A DNA stretch of 64,000 nt from Hofstenia miamia (Eukaryota; Xenacoelomorpha; Acoela): assembly GCA_004352715.1 (NCBI GenBank), contig SCFE01000042.1, positions 1,837,757 to 1,901,756 on the forward strand. Reading direction: 5' to 3'. The notes below the pieces were generated by a model. The model did not search any database. It was not told where the DNA came from and saw only the letters and a program-made list of their open reading frames with translations. The position numbers and the translations under genes were made by a program. Below, one piece after another: positions 11,363-23,250 of this stretch. Each line of letters begins with the position of its first letter. Position 1 is the stretch's first letter.

Positions 11363-12616
11363 TGTATCATTCACTACCAAGCATTGATGTAGGTTAAATG
11401 ATTCTCTTAAACTATTGTTTCACTTCAACTGTGGGTAGGGATGTACTCATGTTAGCTATTTATTATATATATTTCTGCTATCTTTCCTTAACTGAAACAA
11501 CTGAATACTATTTAGGGACTCCGCCATCATAGCTCTGCTCCGTAAATGGTTTAACTGTGGCCTCTGGCCAACTCTGATCTCAGCATAGCCAATCTAGGTG
11601 GCTTTGAACCTCAGCTCAACAAAGTTCTTATGTGTTCCCTATCCTAACTCACTGTAGTTCTCAATGCAAATTGTAACTGACTTAAACTCAATTTGTACCA
11701 TGTATTTAATTCACTTTGCAACCTTGCAATGTCACTAGCTGCTTAATAAATATTACTTTAGCCATTACCAAAAACTATTGGCATTAATTAAGTTAATATA
11801 ATTAAGTTACTTGATAANNNNNNNNNNNNNNNNNNNNNNNNNNNNNNNNNNNNNNNNNNNNNNNNNNNNNNNNNNNNNNNNNNNNNNNNNNNNNNNNNNN
11901 NNNNNNNNNNNNNNNNNNNNNNNNNNNNNNNNNNNNNNNNNTTGCAGCTTCCTACCTTACATTTAAATAACATAATACATGCTCAGTCAATTTATTGGTC
12001 TATTATAGGTCACCCAAGTCTATCACATAAAATATGTATAACCTATGTTAGGCTACCCAGCCCTTTCTTACCAATGTTTATTATTGATTACATGTAAATG
12101 ATTGAATCAATAGCCAGCTAAACAGAGAAAAACTCCTATTTGTGCACCTAATGTAAATGCAGGTTCATGGTTTGGATCAAGGACCATCGAGTCACTCCCA
12201 ATATGTTTCCAAACCACTAATACTGCATTTACCATTTAGCTTGACATTGTGTATAAATAACCAACCCAAAATAAAATCTAAGAATAAGATTTTTGAAGAA
12301 TTTACTTCAACAAATTCCAAACTGATTTACACTCTATTTATATTTAACTTGAAAAAAGTACCTGTTGTTTGAAATTCAAATTTAATTTGTCTGCTAAAAT
12401 GGCTGAAAATAATGGAAGGAAATTTCGCCCCCTTCATTTTGTCAAATTTGACAACAAGTACTAATTTGATATATTATTACTTGGTTGCATTTTACAAAGA
12501 TAATTCTGATAATTTAAATTAAATTGTTTTTCTAAATAATCATAATTTAATCTTAGTTTTGTTTAATCATTTTTCTTCTTTCTTCATTAGCAGCATTTTA
12601 TTTGGATTATGCTTCA
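11363..12616 (-). repeat. R1 5' LTR
   Basis: Matches the LTR at 585-1948, with a gap of 124 N at 11818-11941. The TG/CA ends are at 11363 (plus strand tgtatcattcactacc, mutated from tgtagcat) and 12616 (tgcttca). The primer site abuts it on the left, which fixes this as the 5' LTR of the minus-strand element. Confidence 0.9.
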
Positions 12617-12772
12617 TTAAATCCTGTGATTCTCAAGTCTTGTTTAGCTTACCAATGTATTTATATGGTTAATTTTGAAAAGAACATATCTATAAATGAT
12701 ATATTAGATAAATTCAATCAGGAAATTGGTTTGATTGGTCCAGGAGAAGGATGTTTAACAAACCTATTTTAA
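12617..12772 (+). pseudogene. Unidentified ORF, 3' part, split by R1
   Basis: This continues the frame interrupted at 584. After removing R1 and one copy of the TTAA duplication, the codon started at 584 is completed at 12621-12622 and the frame stays open for about 50 codons to a TAA at 12770-12772. The piece contains a Gly-rich turn (GPGEG) near its end. In-frame continuity over a 12-kb insertion is good evidence that the flanks were one coding sequence. The product is unknown. Confidence 0.5.
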
Positions 12773-13248
12773 TATTTATTTGGAACTATTAAATGTTGTC
12801 ATACACATTCAATCCTCCACAAAAATTATGGTTGATTTTACAATGAATATAGATTGGGTAGGGGCTATTGTTATGCTATTAAAAGTACTTGTAATTTCTT
12901 AAAGAAAAGCCCTTTGTTAGGACATCTGACAGGTTTAATGTTTTGCTTAAGAAATTAAAATTTATAATTAAAATTAGAAGCAGGAATTCTTGGGATGTCT
13001 GTAAAAGGCAGGTTTTCTAAAAATGCAAAAAATTGCTCAAAAACATATTTGTACATAGTAAAAAAGGGGGAATAATTGAATAATTATTTATATGGATATG
13101 GCTGTAGTTTTTTTACCCCTGGCCATAAAATCCAATATTTCTAAAAAACGCATTTTTTCTTATCAAAATCAATAGAAAAGTGTAAAAAGTTATTAAAAAA
13201 TGATCATTTTGAGGAAACTGCATATGTAGAACCCTATATTTTATTACT
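12773..13248. other. AT-rich flank without recognisable gene
   Basis: Between the end of the split ORF and the truncated LTR of R2. Short open stretches occur but none is convincing. No repeat structure is visible apart from A/T runs. Confidence 0.5.
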
Positions 13249-13814
13249 ACTAATTTATTTTAACACATGTATTAAGTGATCACTAGTCAGCTAAATAAGA
13301 GAAAATCTCCTACACCTAACCTAAGTGCACTTTTGTAGTCTGGCACAAAGACCCTAGAATCAATAGAATCAATCTCAATGATGGATCTAGACCACTACTA
13401 AACACCACTTGTTTAGCTTGACATCATATTAAACAATCAAACTGTAATAGTAGAACAAAATAAGAATTCCAAATAAAATTCTTTATCAATTGCTTACAGG
13501 CTTTAGGTTCTATTTATAGTAAATCTAGAAAAGTACCTGTTGATTTCAAATTTGAACTTTCATCTGCTAAAATGGTGGCTAAAAATAATGGAAGCAATTT
13601 CACCCCCTCATTTTTCCAAAAAGTATTATTATCAACTGATACTAATCTCTTATTTCTCACTTATATTATTTCTTGGGTGCATAATACAAATGAATCTAAT
13701 TTAATCTAATTGATCTAATACAATATTTCTAATCATCATCTTTTTGACCTTATTCTCATCTTAGTTTGACATTTGCAGCTTAGATTTGTTTGGATGAGTT
13801 TGGATGATGGTACA
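13249..13814 (-). repeat. R2 3' LTR, truncated
   Basis: Similar to the LTRs at 16201-18596 and 52507-53628 from the block acatgtattaagtgatcac to the end tttggatgatggtaca. The outer half is lost at about 13249. It keeps the TATA box at 13510-13519. The polypurine tract next to it is not recognisable. Confidence 0.7.
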
Positions 13815-15500
13815 TGAGGAATCATGGAGTTAAATTGTGATCTTATTTTGAATTTTCTGTAATTGGGTTGATATCAGTTGCCTTTTCTGAAAGATATCCT
13901 TTATAGTTAATTTCCCATTCATAAAGACATGCTCAGGATTGCTGCCTTTGATTAAAGTGTCCCTTGTTTCTTTATATTCCTTAGTCTGGCTTGAGAGATC
14001 TCACTAGCAGTGGACACATAGTTGATTTTATCAGAGAGATGGGCTGACACCTTTTTTTATGTCCTTTCTTTACTCACCAGGATGGTAGAATTAATGGAGT
14101 CATTATGCAAGGTGGCAGTATGCAGAGCAGATTATTCTTTTTAGCATTAGTCTTGACTTGGTAAAAATTGACCTTCTTCTTCAGAGTAGCAGTCCCAATT
14201 AAGATGGGATAGTTGATCTTAGCTTCCTTGATGGTATCCCAAAATGTCCTGTGGAGTCCATGTTCACTGAGTTTGTCAGTTTAGGCATTTGAGATTCTGA
14301 GTTGAGATGTGGTGCATTCTACATCCAAGGCTATTTGTCGCCCAGGTGATTGTAGAAGCTTCAACTCCTCTTTCATAAGCATTTCCATGAGGCACCACTT
14401 CATGAGACCTAAGATATTGTTGTCTCTGTTGCTCTCAATAATATGGCTGGCAATAGAGAGTTTCTCAGCAATCTCATTAGGGTGGTGCTCAATCATTAGG
14501 ATGCATTTGTCTTTGGTAATAGACCAGACAGGCATAGGCATGGGAGAACTTGCAGTGCCAGAAAACGTCTGTAGATTGACTGCCTTGATAAGGGCTTTAG
14601 TGCCAGGAGACACTTTGATGGCAGAAGAGGAAAGTAACTCTTCTTCTCTGTAAAATTGTTCAGGCGAGCACATTGTTTGTTTGATTACTGTCATTGGGAT
14701 AATCTCACCATCCTTTGTGGCTTGCCTGTGCATCTCAGCAATTTTGTTATAGCCACATTCTGGATAGTTCATTTTTTCTAAGTTAAATAGTATCTCAGTC
14801 TTTGTGTGGACATTTACTATCATTTGGGGCAGAAGGCGCCCTAGCAGACTACTTGTGCCAATGAGTCTGGAATAAAACTTCTCAAAGTGCTCCATAGCTT
14901 TTTTAGTCTTCCCAGGAGACGATGGTAAGGAGCACATGTGCAGGAGCCAATTCTTTATTTTCCATGATGCCAGGCAGATAGCTAGTTCATGTGTGCACTT
15001 TCTGGCTAAGCACTTTTGGGTGTTCTGGTTGAGAGGCAATTGGAGTTAGGGATCACACATGAGGAAGATCAATAAAATCCAAACAGCTCCATATGACTGA
15101 ATTGGTGTTATGAATTTCTCAGCAAACTACCTCTTGGCATAGTTCGGCCAGTCTTGAGATGTGTACAAAATACGCAGCTCCATAAGGAGTCTCTCAACTG
15201 ACCAAGAATACTGTGAGGTTGGGCTATGGATGTTGAGTGTGGGCCAAATGGACTCAGGGCTTTTATTGGCCTTAAGGTTTGTCCAGATCTTGTTGATTTC
15301 AGTGAGTTTGGCAGTGCTTTGGGAAAAGGCAAAGCTGATATGGAGATCAGTGACTAGAGTGAGGCTGGGCCAGTTAAAATTTATTGACTCAAGGGTCTGA
15401 GAATGTACAGCTGCATTGATGATAAGTCTTGTATCAACTGCAAGGCAGTGAGTTGGGATCTTTTTGCATAGTAGGAGATCCATGTAAATCAATTTTGTGA
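13815..15500 (-). pseudogene. R2 ORF3 remnant
   Basis: The frame 15039-14281 holds KIKNWLLHMCSLPSSPGKTK and SLLGRLLPQMIVN, matching the middle domain of ORF3 in R1, and ends with QIALDVECTTSQLRIS, the first proposed exonuclease motif (DxE kept). Further left, translation gives FWDTIKEAKINYP and PLILPSW, which also match. The part with motifs II and III is deleted or unrecognisable. The frame 15492-15127 is the start of the helical domain. Conservation of DVEC in this distant copy supports its importance. Confidence 0.65.
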
Positions 15501-15639
15501 TTGAAAAGATGTTGGACTGCTACATACTGGTAGGGCAATAGTAATTGCTATACAAGACGGTAAAGTTCTCCACCCTAAAGTGGAGGTTTTCAACCTGCTC
15601 AGGTATGTTGTCTTGGTACTCTTCTTTTAAAAACATTGT

Positions 15640-15960
15640 CTCTCTTCTGTCTTCTATGACCTGATACTAGTGGATGCATGTGATGAAGGACCAGGGCTAG
15701 AGGGGGTTTTTGAATCACTTTGGGACAGTTGGGTGTAAGCACAAATCTTAGCAAAAGGTACTCTTAACATGTGTGGCTCCTCATGTTCATTAGGGGATAT
15801 TTGTCTCCCCAAGTAGTTGTGGGAATCACACTCCCAATGGGATATTTGTCTCCCCAAGTAGTGGTGCTGTCTGCTTTCAGAGTCCTCTGCATGCGTTGTC
15901 CCTTGCTTCAGGGATGTGCTCTTGTCTGCTCAGTGTGGGGTTGCATCTCACCTCTTCTCT
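15640..15960 (-). repeat. R2 linker with LGRQIS repeats
   Basis: The plus strand carries gatatttgtctccccaagta twice (about 15794-15815 and 15841-15862), translated on the minus strand as LGRQIS. It lies where the QLKG array lies in other copies, and GRQ/DRQ variants also occur in the R5 array, so it is a diverged form of the same linker. Confidence 0.5.
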
Positions 15961-16200
15961 TCATCTCGTGGGTTAGATCTTTGCCACACTTGTCTTCTCA
16001 TGGGTGGTTGGATTTCTGTTCTTTTCATCTATTTGACTTGGTTACTAAACATAGAGATTAAATTAAGTTCCCAATCTTGGGTATTTAAATGATCTAAATA
16101 CTCTTGGTCTCTAACTCTATGTCTAGGCAAAATATGAGTAGCAGTAATATTGCTACTATTACCAAGGTTACTATTGTACTTGACCTCAGTGAGGTTGTCT
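15961..16200 (-). other. R2 pol-ORF3 junction, decayed
   Basis: Remaining R2 sequence before the R3 insertion. The text atgtctaggcaaaatatgag and the stretch just before 16200 correspond to the integrase C-terminal region that resumes at 33082. No open frame is left. Confidence 0.4.
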
Positions 16201-18596
16201 TGTAACATGCTCTACCAGACATCACTACTGTTTATCCTCTGTTACTGCATAACATTAGTTGTATCTTTGCAGGTAGGGATTTACTAACTAGATACTGTGT
16301 AGCTTTTGTTTCTCAATTAACATAATGTAGCTAGACTTAACTGTTCACTATTTAGGTGATGAAGCCATACAGCAATCTCTCCAAAGATCTATAGTGGGCA
16401 TCTGCATGAAGCTGATCTCCACATCCAGTTTCACCAGTCCTTCAATGATCCATTTTTTTGAGTTCCACCTCTCAGCTCAATGATATAACTTATGTGTACC
16501 CTATCCTAGCTCAGTGTATACTCAAGACAAGAAAAAATTCAACTTAGACTATTTTGTAAAAGTGTTTCATGAATGTGCAACTGGACTTGTTATTAGCTGC
16601 TTAATTAATATTACATGTAGCCATTTGTGAAATACATTGGCTTTAATAAATAATTTAATATTGAGCAGCTTCCTAACCTACATTTATTAATTAGTATATG
16701 TTCAGTCAATTTATTGTCACTAATTTTGATCTGAAATAGTAATAATATATTACCTAGGTTTTGGCCATCCAACCATATTTTGTGTTTATTTATTTTGATA
16801 CATGTACTGAGTGATTGCTAGTCAACTAAATAAGAGAAAAACCCTATACCTAACTTAATTGCACTTCTTGGTTTGGCACAAAGACCCTAGAATCAATATT
16901 GATTGATGGATCCAGACCACTACTAAACGCCACTCATTTAGCTTGACATCATAATAAATATTCAAACCATATTAACAGAACAAAAATAAGAATTCCAAAT
17001 AAAATTCTTTATCAATTGCTTACAAGGTTTCAAATCTTTTGTAACATCCTCCACCTAGCTTATTACGCCCTGTCTAACTACTGATAATGAGTGCTCAGTA
17101 AATCACAAGTGAGGTGTTACCAAGTTGTTGAACCATCAGACCTTTCTCTCTTATTAACTAGTTATGTTAATCAAATAATTGAGTATTGACTATCACTGTT
17201 TAGGTGACAGAGCAGTATGATGTTTCCTCTTCAGTTCTTCCATGGGCTACTGCCTGAAGCTGATCTCCACAACACAGCTCCTCTTCTTCTGCAATGATGA
17301 TTGAGTCCACGGCACCACCTCAGCTCAACTGGAATTAATTATGTGTACCTTACGTTAGCTCAGTGCGTGCACTCAAGTAAAGTTGTAACTGACTTAAACT
17401 CAATTTTGTAAAGTGTTTGTTGTTTTGATTTAATAAAGCAACCGGGCGTTGACACTAACTGCATTTACATAATATTAAAANNNNNNNNNNNNNNNNNNNN
17501 NNNNNNNNNNNNNNNNNNNNNNNNNNNNNNNNNNNNNNNNNNNNNNNNNNNNNNNNNNNNNNNNNNNNNNNNNNNNNNNNNNNNNNNNNNNNNNNNNNNN
17601 NNNNNNNNNNNNNNNNNNNNNNNNNNNNNNNNNNNNNNNNNNNNNNNNNNNNNNNNNNNNNNNNNNNNNNNNNNNNNNNNNNNNNNNNNNNNNNNNNNNN
17701 NNNNNNNNNNNNNNNNNNNNNNNNNNNNNNNNNNNNNNNNNNNNNNNNNNNNNNNNNNNNNNNNNNNNNNNNNNNNNNNNNNNNNNNNNNNNNNNNNNNN
17801 NNNNNNNNNNNNNNNNNNNNNNNNNNNNNNNNNNNNNNNNNNNNNNNNNNNNNNNNNNNNNNNNNNNNNNNNNNNNNNNNNNNNNNNNNNNNNNNNNNNN
17901 NNNNNNNNNNNNNNNNNNNNNNNNNNNNNNNNNNNNNNNNNNNNNNNNNNNNNNNNNNNNNNNNNNNNNNNNNNNNNNNNNNNNNNNNNNAAGAATTTAT
18001 TGTTCATCAAAATTATGGTTGAATCAAAGCTATTTATAAAATTTCTACAAAAGTACCTGCTGATTTTAAATTTCAAATGATTCGTCTGCCAATATGGCTG
18101 TTCCTAAGTAAGCGTTATTTCGCTCAATTTAATTTGTCAAATGTTTCTTGATTGGCTAACAAGTTTTCTTATTTTGAACAATATTAAATCTTAGTTGCAT
18201 TTTACAAAAATAACTAAAGATCATTAAATAAATTTTTACAATTAATTTTAATTAATATTAATCATTCAACATTGTTCAGCTTATTTGCTTTTTGGATGAT
18301 GCTACACTATTTATAGTAATTTCAGAAAAGTACCTGTTCATTGCAAATTTGAACTATTGTCTGCCAATATGGTGGCTAAAAATAATGGAAGTGACTTTTC
18401 CCCCTTGTTTTGTCAAAAGTATTGTCATCAACAGACACTAATCTCTTAAAGTTGACACTTATTGTTTCTTGGTTGCATAATACAAATTATTCTAACTGAT
18501 CTAGTAATTTATAATATTACTAATCATAATTCTTCTCTGATCTTATTCTTTTTTTGATTTGCTGTTAGCAGCTTAGTTGATTTGGATGATGCTACA
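16201..18596 (-). repeat. R3 3' LTR, interrupted by S1
   Basis: Minus-strand ends TGTAGCATCATCC (18596) and ...GCATGTTACA (16201). It aligns with 52507-53628 and 13249-13814. The alignment breaks at 17040 and resumes at 18307, where S1 sits. The polypurine tract follows at 18597. Confidence 0.85.
17040..18306 (-). mobile_element. S1: solo LTR inside the R3 LTR
   Basis: A complete LTR-like unit with plus-strand ends TGTAACATCCTCC and GGATGATGCTACA, flanked by CTTT (17036-17039) and CTAT (18307-18310), probably one 4-bp duplication with a mutation. It has no internal region, so it is a solo LTR left by recombination. A 510-N gap lies at 17481-17990. The insertion point is next to the LTR TATA box (18307-18316). 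Its outer end resembles the LTR end at 24251-24449 in inverse orientation. Confidence 0.7.
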
Positions 18597-19560
18597 CGCC
18601 CTCCTCAGCTTGTGTTATTTTTAGCACAGCATGTTCTCCATGTACTAGCATGTCTGCTTCTTGGACTATTGATTCAGCCTCCTGATCCTCCCATTTGGTA
18701 GTTTGGAATTCATTTTGTTTAGTCATCTTCAGGACTGCCTCTCTTTCTGTTGTAACTGTATTAGTGTATTTTAAGAATTTCACCTCTTGGATGTTCTTGG
18801 CAATTGGTGTGATCTCTTTTAGCTTGTTAATTTTTTGTGAGAATATTTCAAAATATTTTTGATAAAGCTGTATGCCTTTGATGCCAATCATTAGTGTCAT
18901 CTGCACGTCGACCCTGCTTGTGTGGTCTAGATCCTTTCTTATCTGGTTGTCTGGGTAAAATAATGTGAACACCTTTCTTAGACTTTGTGTGTTCACCATG
19001 TCCTTGTAAAAGAAGCTGATGTTATCCATTAATTCTTGCTCACTTATATCATTGGGATTGTTTTTGTTGATTCTCATAATTGTCACAATTTCTACTCTTT
19101 TAGTGACATCATAGTAGTGGTATTTTCATTCCCTTATATCTGTCCAAACAATATCATTTACTCCAGAGAATAACATAATTGCCTTTGGAGTGTGGTTTAC
19201 AATTTCTTTTCTGAGATCTTGTAATTGTATGTTGTGAGATCAGGAGTTTTATTCTACATCTTCTGTTGTCAGTATTGCTAATATCCATGCTGTTGTCCAA
19301 TATCAGATTTCCAGTGCGTTTTCTCTTCAAATATCAACTGTTTGAAATCCTTTTTAGTATTTAGTTCATATGTGTGGTTTACTTCTGTGAGTACCAACTC
19401 TACTGATTTATGGAATTTTCTTGATGGTGCCTCAATCTTTATTTCATGCCAGCTCTCTTCTGTTTTTTATTGTATGGTGAATGCATTGAAACGCATTTTC
19501 ATTGTTCTGATAAAGTATGGATGTAGCATTTCTCCATCAATTTTAGACATCCGTTTTTCT
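18592..19560 (-). pseudogene. R3 ORF3, internally deleted
   Basis: The C-terminal 164 codons are open (19086-18592) and end VHGEHAVLKITQAEEGV with the stop TAG in the LTR. They contain DHTSRVDVQMTLMI, the third proposed exonuclease motif. FSGVNDIVW lies at about 19140-19170 in another frame. At about 19230-19250 the sequence jumps to the helical domain and then to the HPYF/MSKIDGE N-terminal block (about 19490-19560). Motif I and about 2 kb are deleted. Confidence 0.7.
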
Positions 19561-20110
19561 CTTTCTCTGGATTATACAGTTCTCTCTGAGGTAGTGTCTG
19601 AGAAGGTGTGTAGCTGTGTCATCTGTAATGGTAATCTTGCTGGTGCTCAGTTCACAGTCCATAGGCTGTGAATCTGTGCTAATAGTTTTCTGATTTACCC
19701 TTGAGTGGGTTCACAGTTATTCCTATTGGCACTTGACCAGTTGTGGTTCCAGTGGGGATAGCATCAGCCTTGAATTGCTTTTGCATCTGCATACTTCTTC
19801 CACAATGTACATCTTCCCCTGCAACTCCAAATGTCTCACCACCCTTAAATCAGTGTTGTGGACTCTTGAAAGGAAAGTAGTTCTGCGTGCCCTTGAATCA
19901 GCTGTGCAGATCCCTGGTGGGAGAGGCTTTTTGTCCATTCATCTCCCTGCCCTTGAATTGGCCTTGGGGACTACTATGACGCCTTCTCACTCTAAGTCAT
20001 CTATTCATTGGCTCTTCATTCTCGTCCCTTCTGCCCTGGAATCAACATCTGGTTTGAGAACTTCTGCAACCTCTCCTTATCCTATTTGATGTTGAGAGTT
20101 CCTCTGGTTG
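19561..20110 (-). repeat. R3 basic linker with QFKG repeats
   Basis: The minus strand encodes RRHSSPQGQFKGRE followed by further FKG units at spacings of about 15-25 residues. Two start with TGA and two with CAA. At the position where R1 and R7 have TGA after SSPQG, R3 has CAA. Confidence 0.6.
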
Positions 20111-20557
20111 TTGAGTCCTGCGCACTCTCTTCTTCATTGGCAGGTGCATCATTTTCTTCTATATTCCTAAATTCAGTTAGTAAATTTAAGTCCCATATTT
20201 CAGGGTCATATATAGATTTATTCCTCACTGTCCTTTGGGGCAGCATTCTCTTTCTTGTGTTTTTGTCTCTAGTATCTGCTGTGAATTCCTCATTGAATCC
20301 TTCTTCATATAGGCTATCTAAATCATAGATATCATATATAATTTTGTTGCCATTAATTCAGCATATTTTGAATTCTGCATTCTCGTCTATCTTTGTTTCT
20401 TTGATGTTTGCCATTGCTCTCTTGAAATTTTGAAAATGTAACAGTCTATTATTGTCTAGCATGTATTCATTGTTTTGTAGTGTTTGTGTAATTGTGTGTG
20501 GGCTGGACCATACTGTTTTTAGTTTCTGGACTTGATTTGTGTCTGTGAGTTTCATTG
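20111..20557 (-). pseudogene. R3 integrase C-terminal domain
   Basis: Translation gives MKLTDTNQVQKLKTVWSSPHTITQTL and LLHFQNFKRAMANI, the usual C-terminal part of this integrase, then the decayed stretch toward the linker. The frame is cut at 20557 by N1; integrase continues at 24450. Confidence 0.75.
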
Positions 20558-20884
20558 TGTGACATAATCTATCAAGACTATCATGATTGGTCAGGATGAG
20601 AGGAAAAGAATGAAGAAACAAAGACTAAAATTATTATTGATTATAATGATTAATTGTAAATCATGATAGGATTGATTATTCAGTTTGTAAAATGTTTTGT
20701 GCAGTTAATACTTAAAATTATACTCGACGGTATTTGACAAAACAAAAGATGGTCAAACAGCATAGTCAAATTAAAGCTGACGTTGCGTAAAATTAACAGA
20801 AATATTAAAGCGAGGGAAAACTGTCAACAAGAAAGAATAGCAGGTACTTGTCGAGTGTTTAATTGTTTATCAAAAAGTGCTATA
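20558..20884 (+). repeat. N1 left LTR, partial
   Basis: The first about 110 bases match, inverted, the LTR remnant of R5 at 40292-40411 (shared atcctatcatg, attataatca, ttagtctttgttt and cctctcatc blocks). The right end of the LTR is in the gap. Confidence 0.6.
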
Positions 20885-21884
20885 NNNNNNNNNNNNNNNN
20901 NNNNNNNNNNNNNNNNNNNNNNNNNNNNNNNNNNNNNNNNNNNNNNNNNNNNNNNNNNNNNNNNNNNNNNNNNNNNNNNNNNNNNNNNNNNNNNNNNNNN
21001 NNNNNNNNNNNNNNNNNNNNNNNNNNNNNNNNNNNNNNNNNNNNNNNNNNNNNNNNNNNNNNNNNNNNNNNNNNNNNNNNNNNNNNNNNNNNNNNNNNNN
21101 NNNNNNNNNNNNNNNNNNNNNNNNNNNNNNNNNNNNNNNNNNNNNNNNNNNNNNNNNNNNNNNNNNNNNNNNNNNNNNNNNNNNNNNNNNNNNNNNNNNN
21201 NNNNNNNNNNNNNNNNNNNNNNNNNNNNNNNNNNNNNNNNNNNNNNNNNNNNNNNNNNNNNNNNNNNNNNNNNNNNNNNNNNNNNNNNNNNNNNNNNNNN
21301 NNNNNNNNNNNNNNNNNNNNNNNNNNNNNNNNNNNNNNNNNNNNNNNNNNNNNNNNNNNNNNNNNNNNNNNNNNNNNNNNNNNNNNNNNNNNNNNNNNNN
21401 NNNNNNNNNNNNNNNNNNNNNNNNNNNNNNNNNNNNNNNNNNNNNNNNNNNNNNNNNNNNNNNNNNNNNNNNNNNNNNNNNNNNNNNNNNNNNNNNNNNN
21501 NNNNNNNNNNNNNNNNNNNNNNNNNNNNNNNNNNNNNNNNNNNNNNNNNNNNNNNNNNNNNNNNNNNNNNNNNNNNNNNNNNNNNNNNNNNNNNNNNNNN
21601 NNNNNNNNNNNNNNNNNNNNNNNNNNNNNNNNNNNNNNNNNNNNNNNNNNNNNNNNNNNNNNNNNNNNNNNNNNNNNNNNNNNNNNNNNNNNNNNNNNNN
21701 NNNNNNNNNNNNNNNNNNNNNNNNNNNNNNNNNNNNNNNNNNNNNNNNNNNNNNNNNNNNNNNNNNNNNNNNNNNNNNNNNNNNNNNNNNNNNNNNNNNN
21801 NNNNNNNNNNNNNNNNNNNNNNNNNNNNNNNNNNNNNNNNNNNNNNNNNNNNNNNNNNNNNNNNNNNNNNNNNNNNNNNNNNNN

Positions 21885-22446
21885 GTTATTAAACAGTCTA
21901 AAAATGAATAAACGAGAAGATTTGCGGAACTATATGTCGCAGGTGGAGAGACTATTGAAGTTAAGTTCTAGAGAGAGTATGTACTCCAAATATGATCTGT
22001 TTTCTCACATATGCAAAGTATTACCAGAACCAATTCAACAGCAGTTCAAAATTAAATGTGACGTTGACGATTCCATGGAAAGAATGATAAGAAAAGGTCT
22101 GGGAATAAAAGTCATGATGGAAAACAGTGCTCGAATTAACGAAAAATCAATAACAAAAGTAATACCAACAATGGTAAGTGGAATGAATAAAATAAGAAAA
22201 GAAGACGATGGAAAACAGAAAGATGAGATCATCAAGATTAAGCTGAAGGATGGAACAGTAAAACGCACAAATAGAAAAGATCTAAAATGTCAGGTGTGTG
22301 GAAAGAAAGGTCTTACAAAAAAATATTGCAAAAGACAGATTAACTTTATCAAGGAGGAAGAAGCATGTTTTGACGAGGAAGACCTATTAGATGATGAAGA
22401 TGAATTGGAACAAACAGAAGAGACAAGGAGTGATACTTTAAATTAG
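21885..22446 (+). pseudogene. N1 gag, 3' part
   Basis: Open for 187 codons after the gap. It contains SSRESMYSKYDLFSHICKVL, a capsid-region block also seen in R7 gag, and the nucleocapsid knuckle CQVCGKKGLTKKYC. The knuckle His is replaced by Leu (C-x2-C-x4-L-x4-C), which would weaken zinc binding. An acidic tail (EEEACFDEEDLLDDEDELEQ) precedes the stop at 22444-22446. Except for that His it looks young. Confidence 0.75.
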
Positions 22447-23250
22447 AGGGAGCACCGTCTCCAGTAAACTGTGCACCCGTGTTAATCGTAACAGACCTAA
22501 TCAAGACTAATACAATTACAGTTGTAATAAACGGAGTGATGGTCAAGGCAACTATAGATACGGGAGCAGTAATATCAATTATTACTGACTAATGTGCGGT
22601 GAAAATAGGATTTGATGACAGAAAATTGGAAAGTGAAAAAAGCAGATTACTAAATGCATTGGGAGACTATAATTATACTAATGGTAAATTAATGGAAGTA
22701 CCAATGAGGATTGCTAATACCACGTTTTTGCAAACATTCACGGTCATCAATACAGAGAAAAATTCACTACCCTATGAGGTGATACTGGGAAATGATTTTT
22801 TGATGAATAACAAATGCATTATCAATTTCAAGAACAAAACCATATCAGTCCAGGAAGAAGTGGTAACGACTTGTGAAGAAGAGAAGGACACAGAAATAAT
22901 AGAATTCCGTTTAAAGGAAGACATAAAAATTCCACCGAACAACTGGAAAATGTGTCAAATAGAAACAGAAAAACACATAATGGCTGAAGTTATGATATAT
23001 GATCAAAAAGGGATCAACATGAAAAAAGTATTGATTCCATCAAGTTTGTGTGTATTAAAAGAAGGTAAAGGAATGATACCAATGTTGAATGCAACAAATC
23101 ATGTGGTTAACATAAAAAAGGATACCCTAAAGTTAAAAGGAAAAAAAGTGAGGACCAAAAAAACGCTGGTGAATAAAGCAATCAATATAATACAAGAAGA
23201 AAACGCAGAGTATCAAATACCGGAAATAACAGAGGAAGAGTATCAACACT
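22434..23250 (+). pseudogene. N1 protease and N-terminal pol
   Basis: Pol frame with VINGVMVKATIDTGAVIS, the intact retropepsin active site DTG (22558-22566), one stop (TGA would-be end at 22588-22590 TAA), then a long open frame from 22599 with LPYEVILGNDFLM, the second protease motif, and a Lys/Glu-rich linker ending EITEEEYQH at the gap. The only visible lesion is the stop after IITD. Confidence 0.75.
22437..22443 (+). promoter_or_regulatory. Candidate -1 frameshift site of gag-pol
   Basis: TTTAAAT stands directly before the gag stop TAG, in phase as T-TTA-AAT, which fits the X-XXY-YYZ rule for -1 slippage. Pol is open in the -1 frame from 22434 and gag ends at 22446, an overlap of about 10 nt. 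No downstream pseudoknot was checked. Confidence 0.5.

Larger units (their letters stand above)
585..12616 (-). mobile_element. R1: Ty3/Gypsy-type LTR retrotransposon with ORF3
   Basis: Complete but inactivated element on the minus strand. It has two LTRs starting TG and ending CA, a primer site, gag, protease, RT, RNase H, integrase and a large extra ORF, in the Ty3/Gypsy order (integrase after RNase H). TTAA flanks both ends (581-584 and 12617-12620), a 4-bp target duplication as in some Gypsy lineages. All reading frames are broken. Active-site changes include protease DTG to DMG, RT YIDD to YIDN and the second integrase Asp to Asn. The two LTRs are still alike but carry substitutions and small indels. 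Confidence 0.9.

Noticed and set aside
20863-22446. Long open frames of 340-560 codons across 20885-21884, 23251-24250 and 49622-50621
   Set aside because: They run through N gaps and are not real coding evidence.
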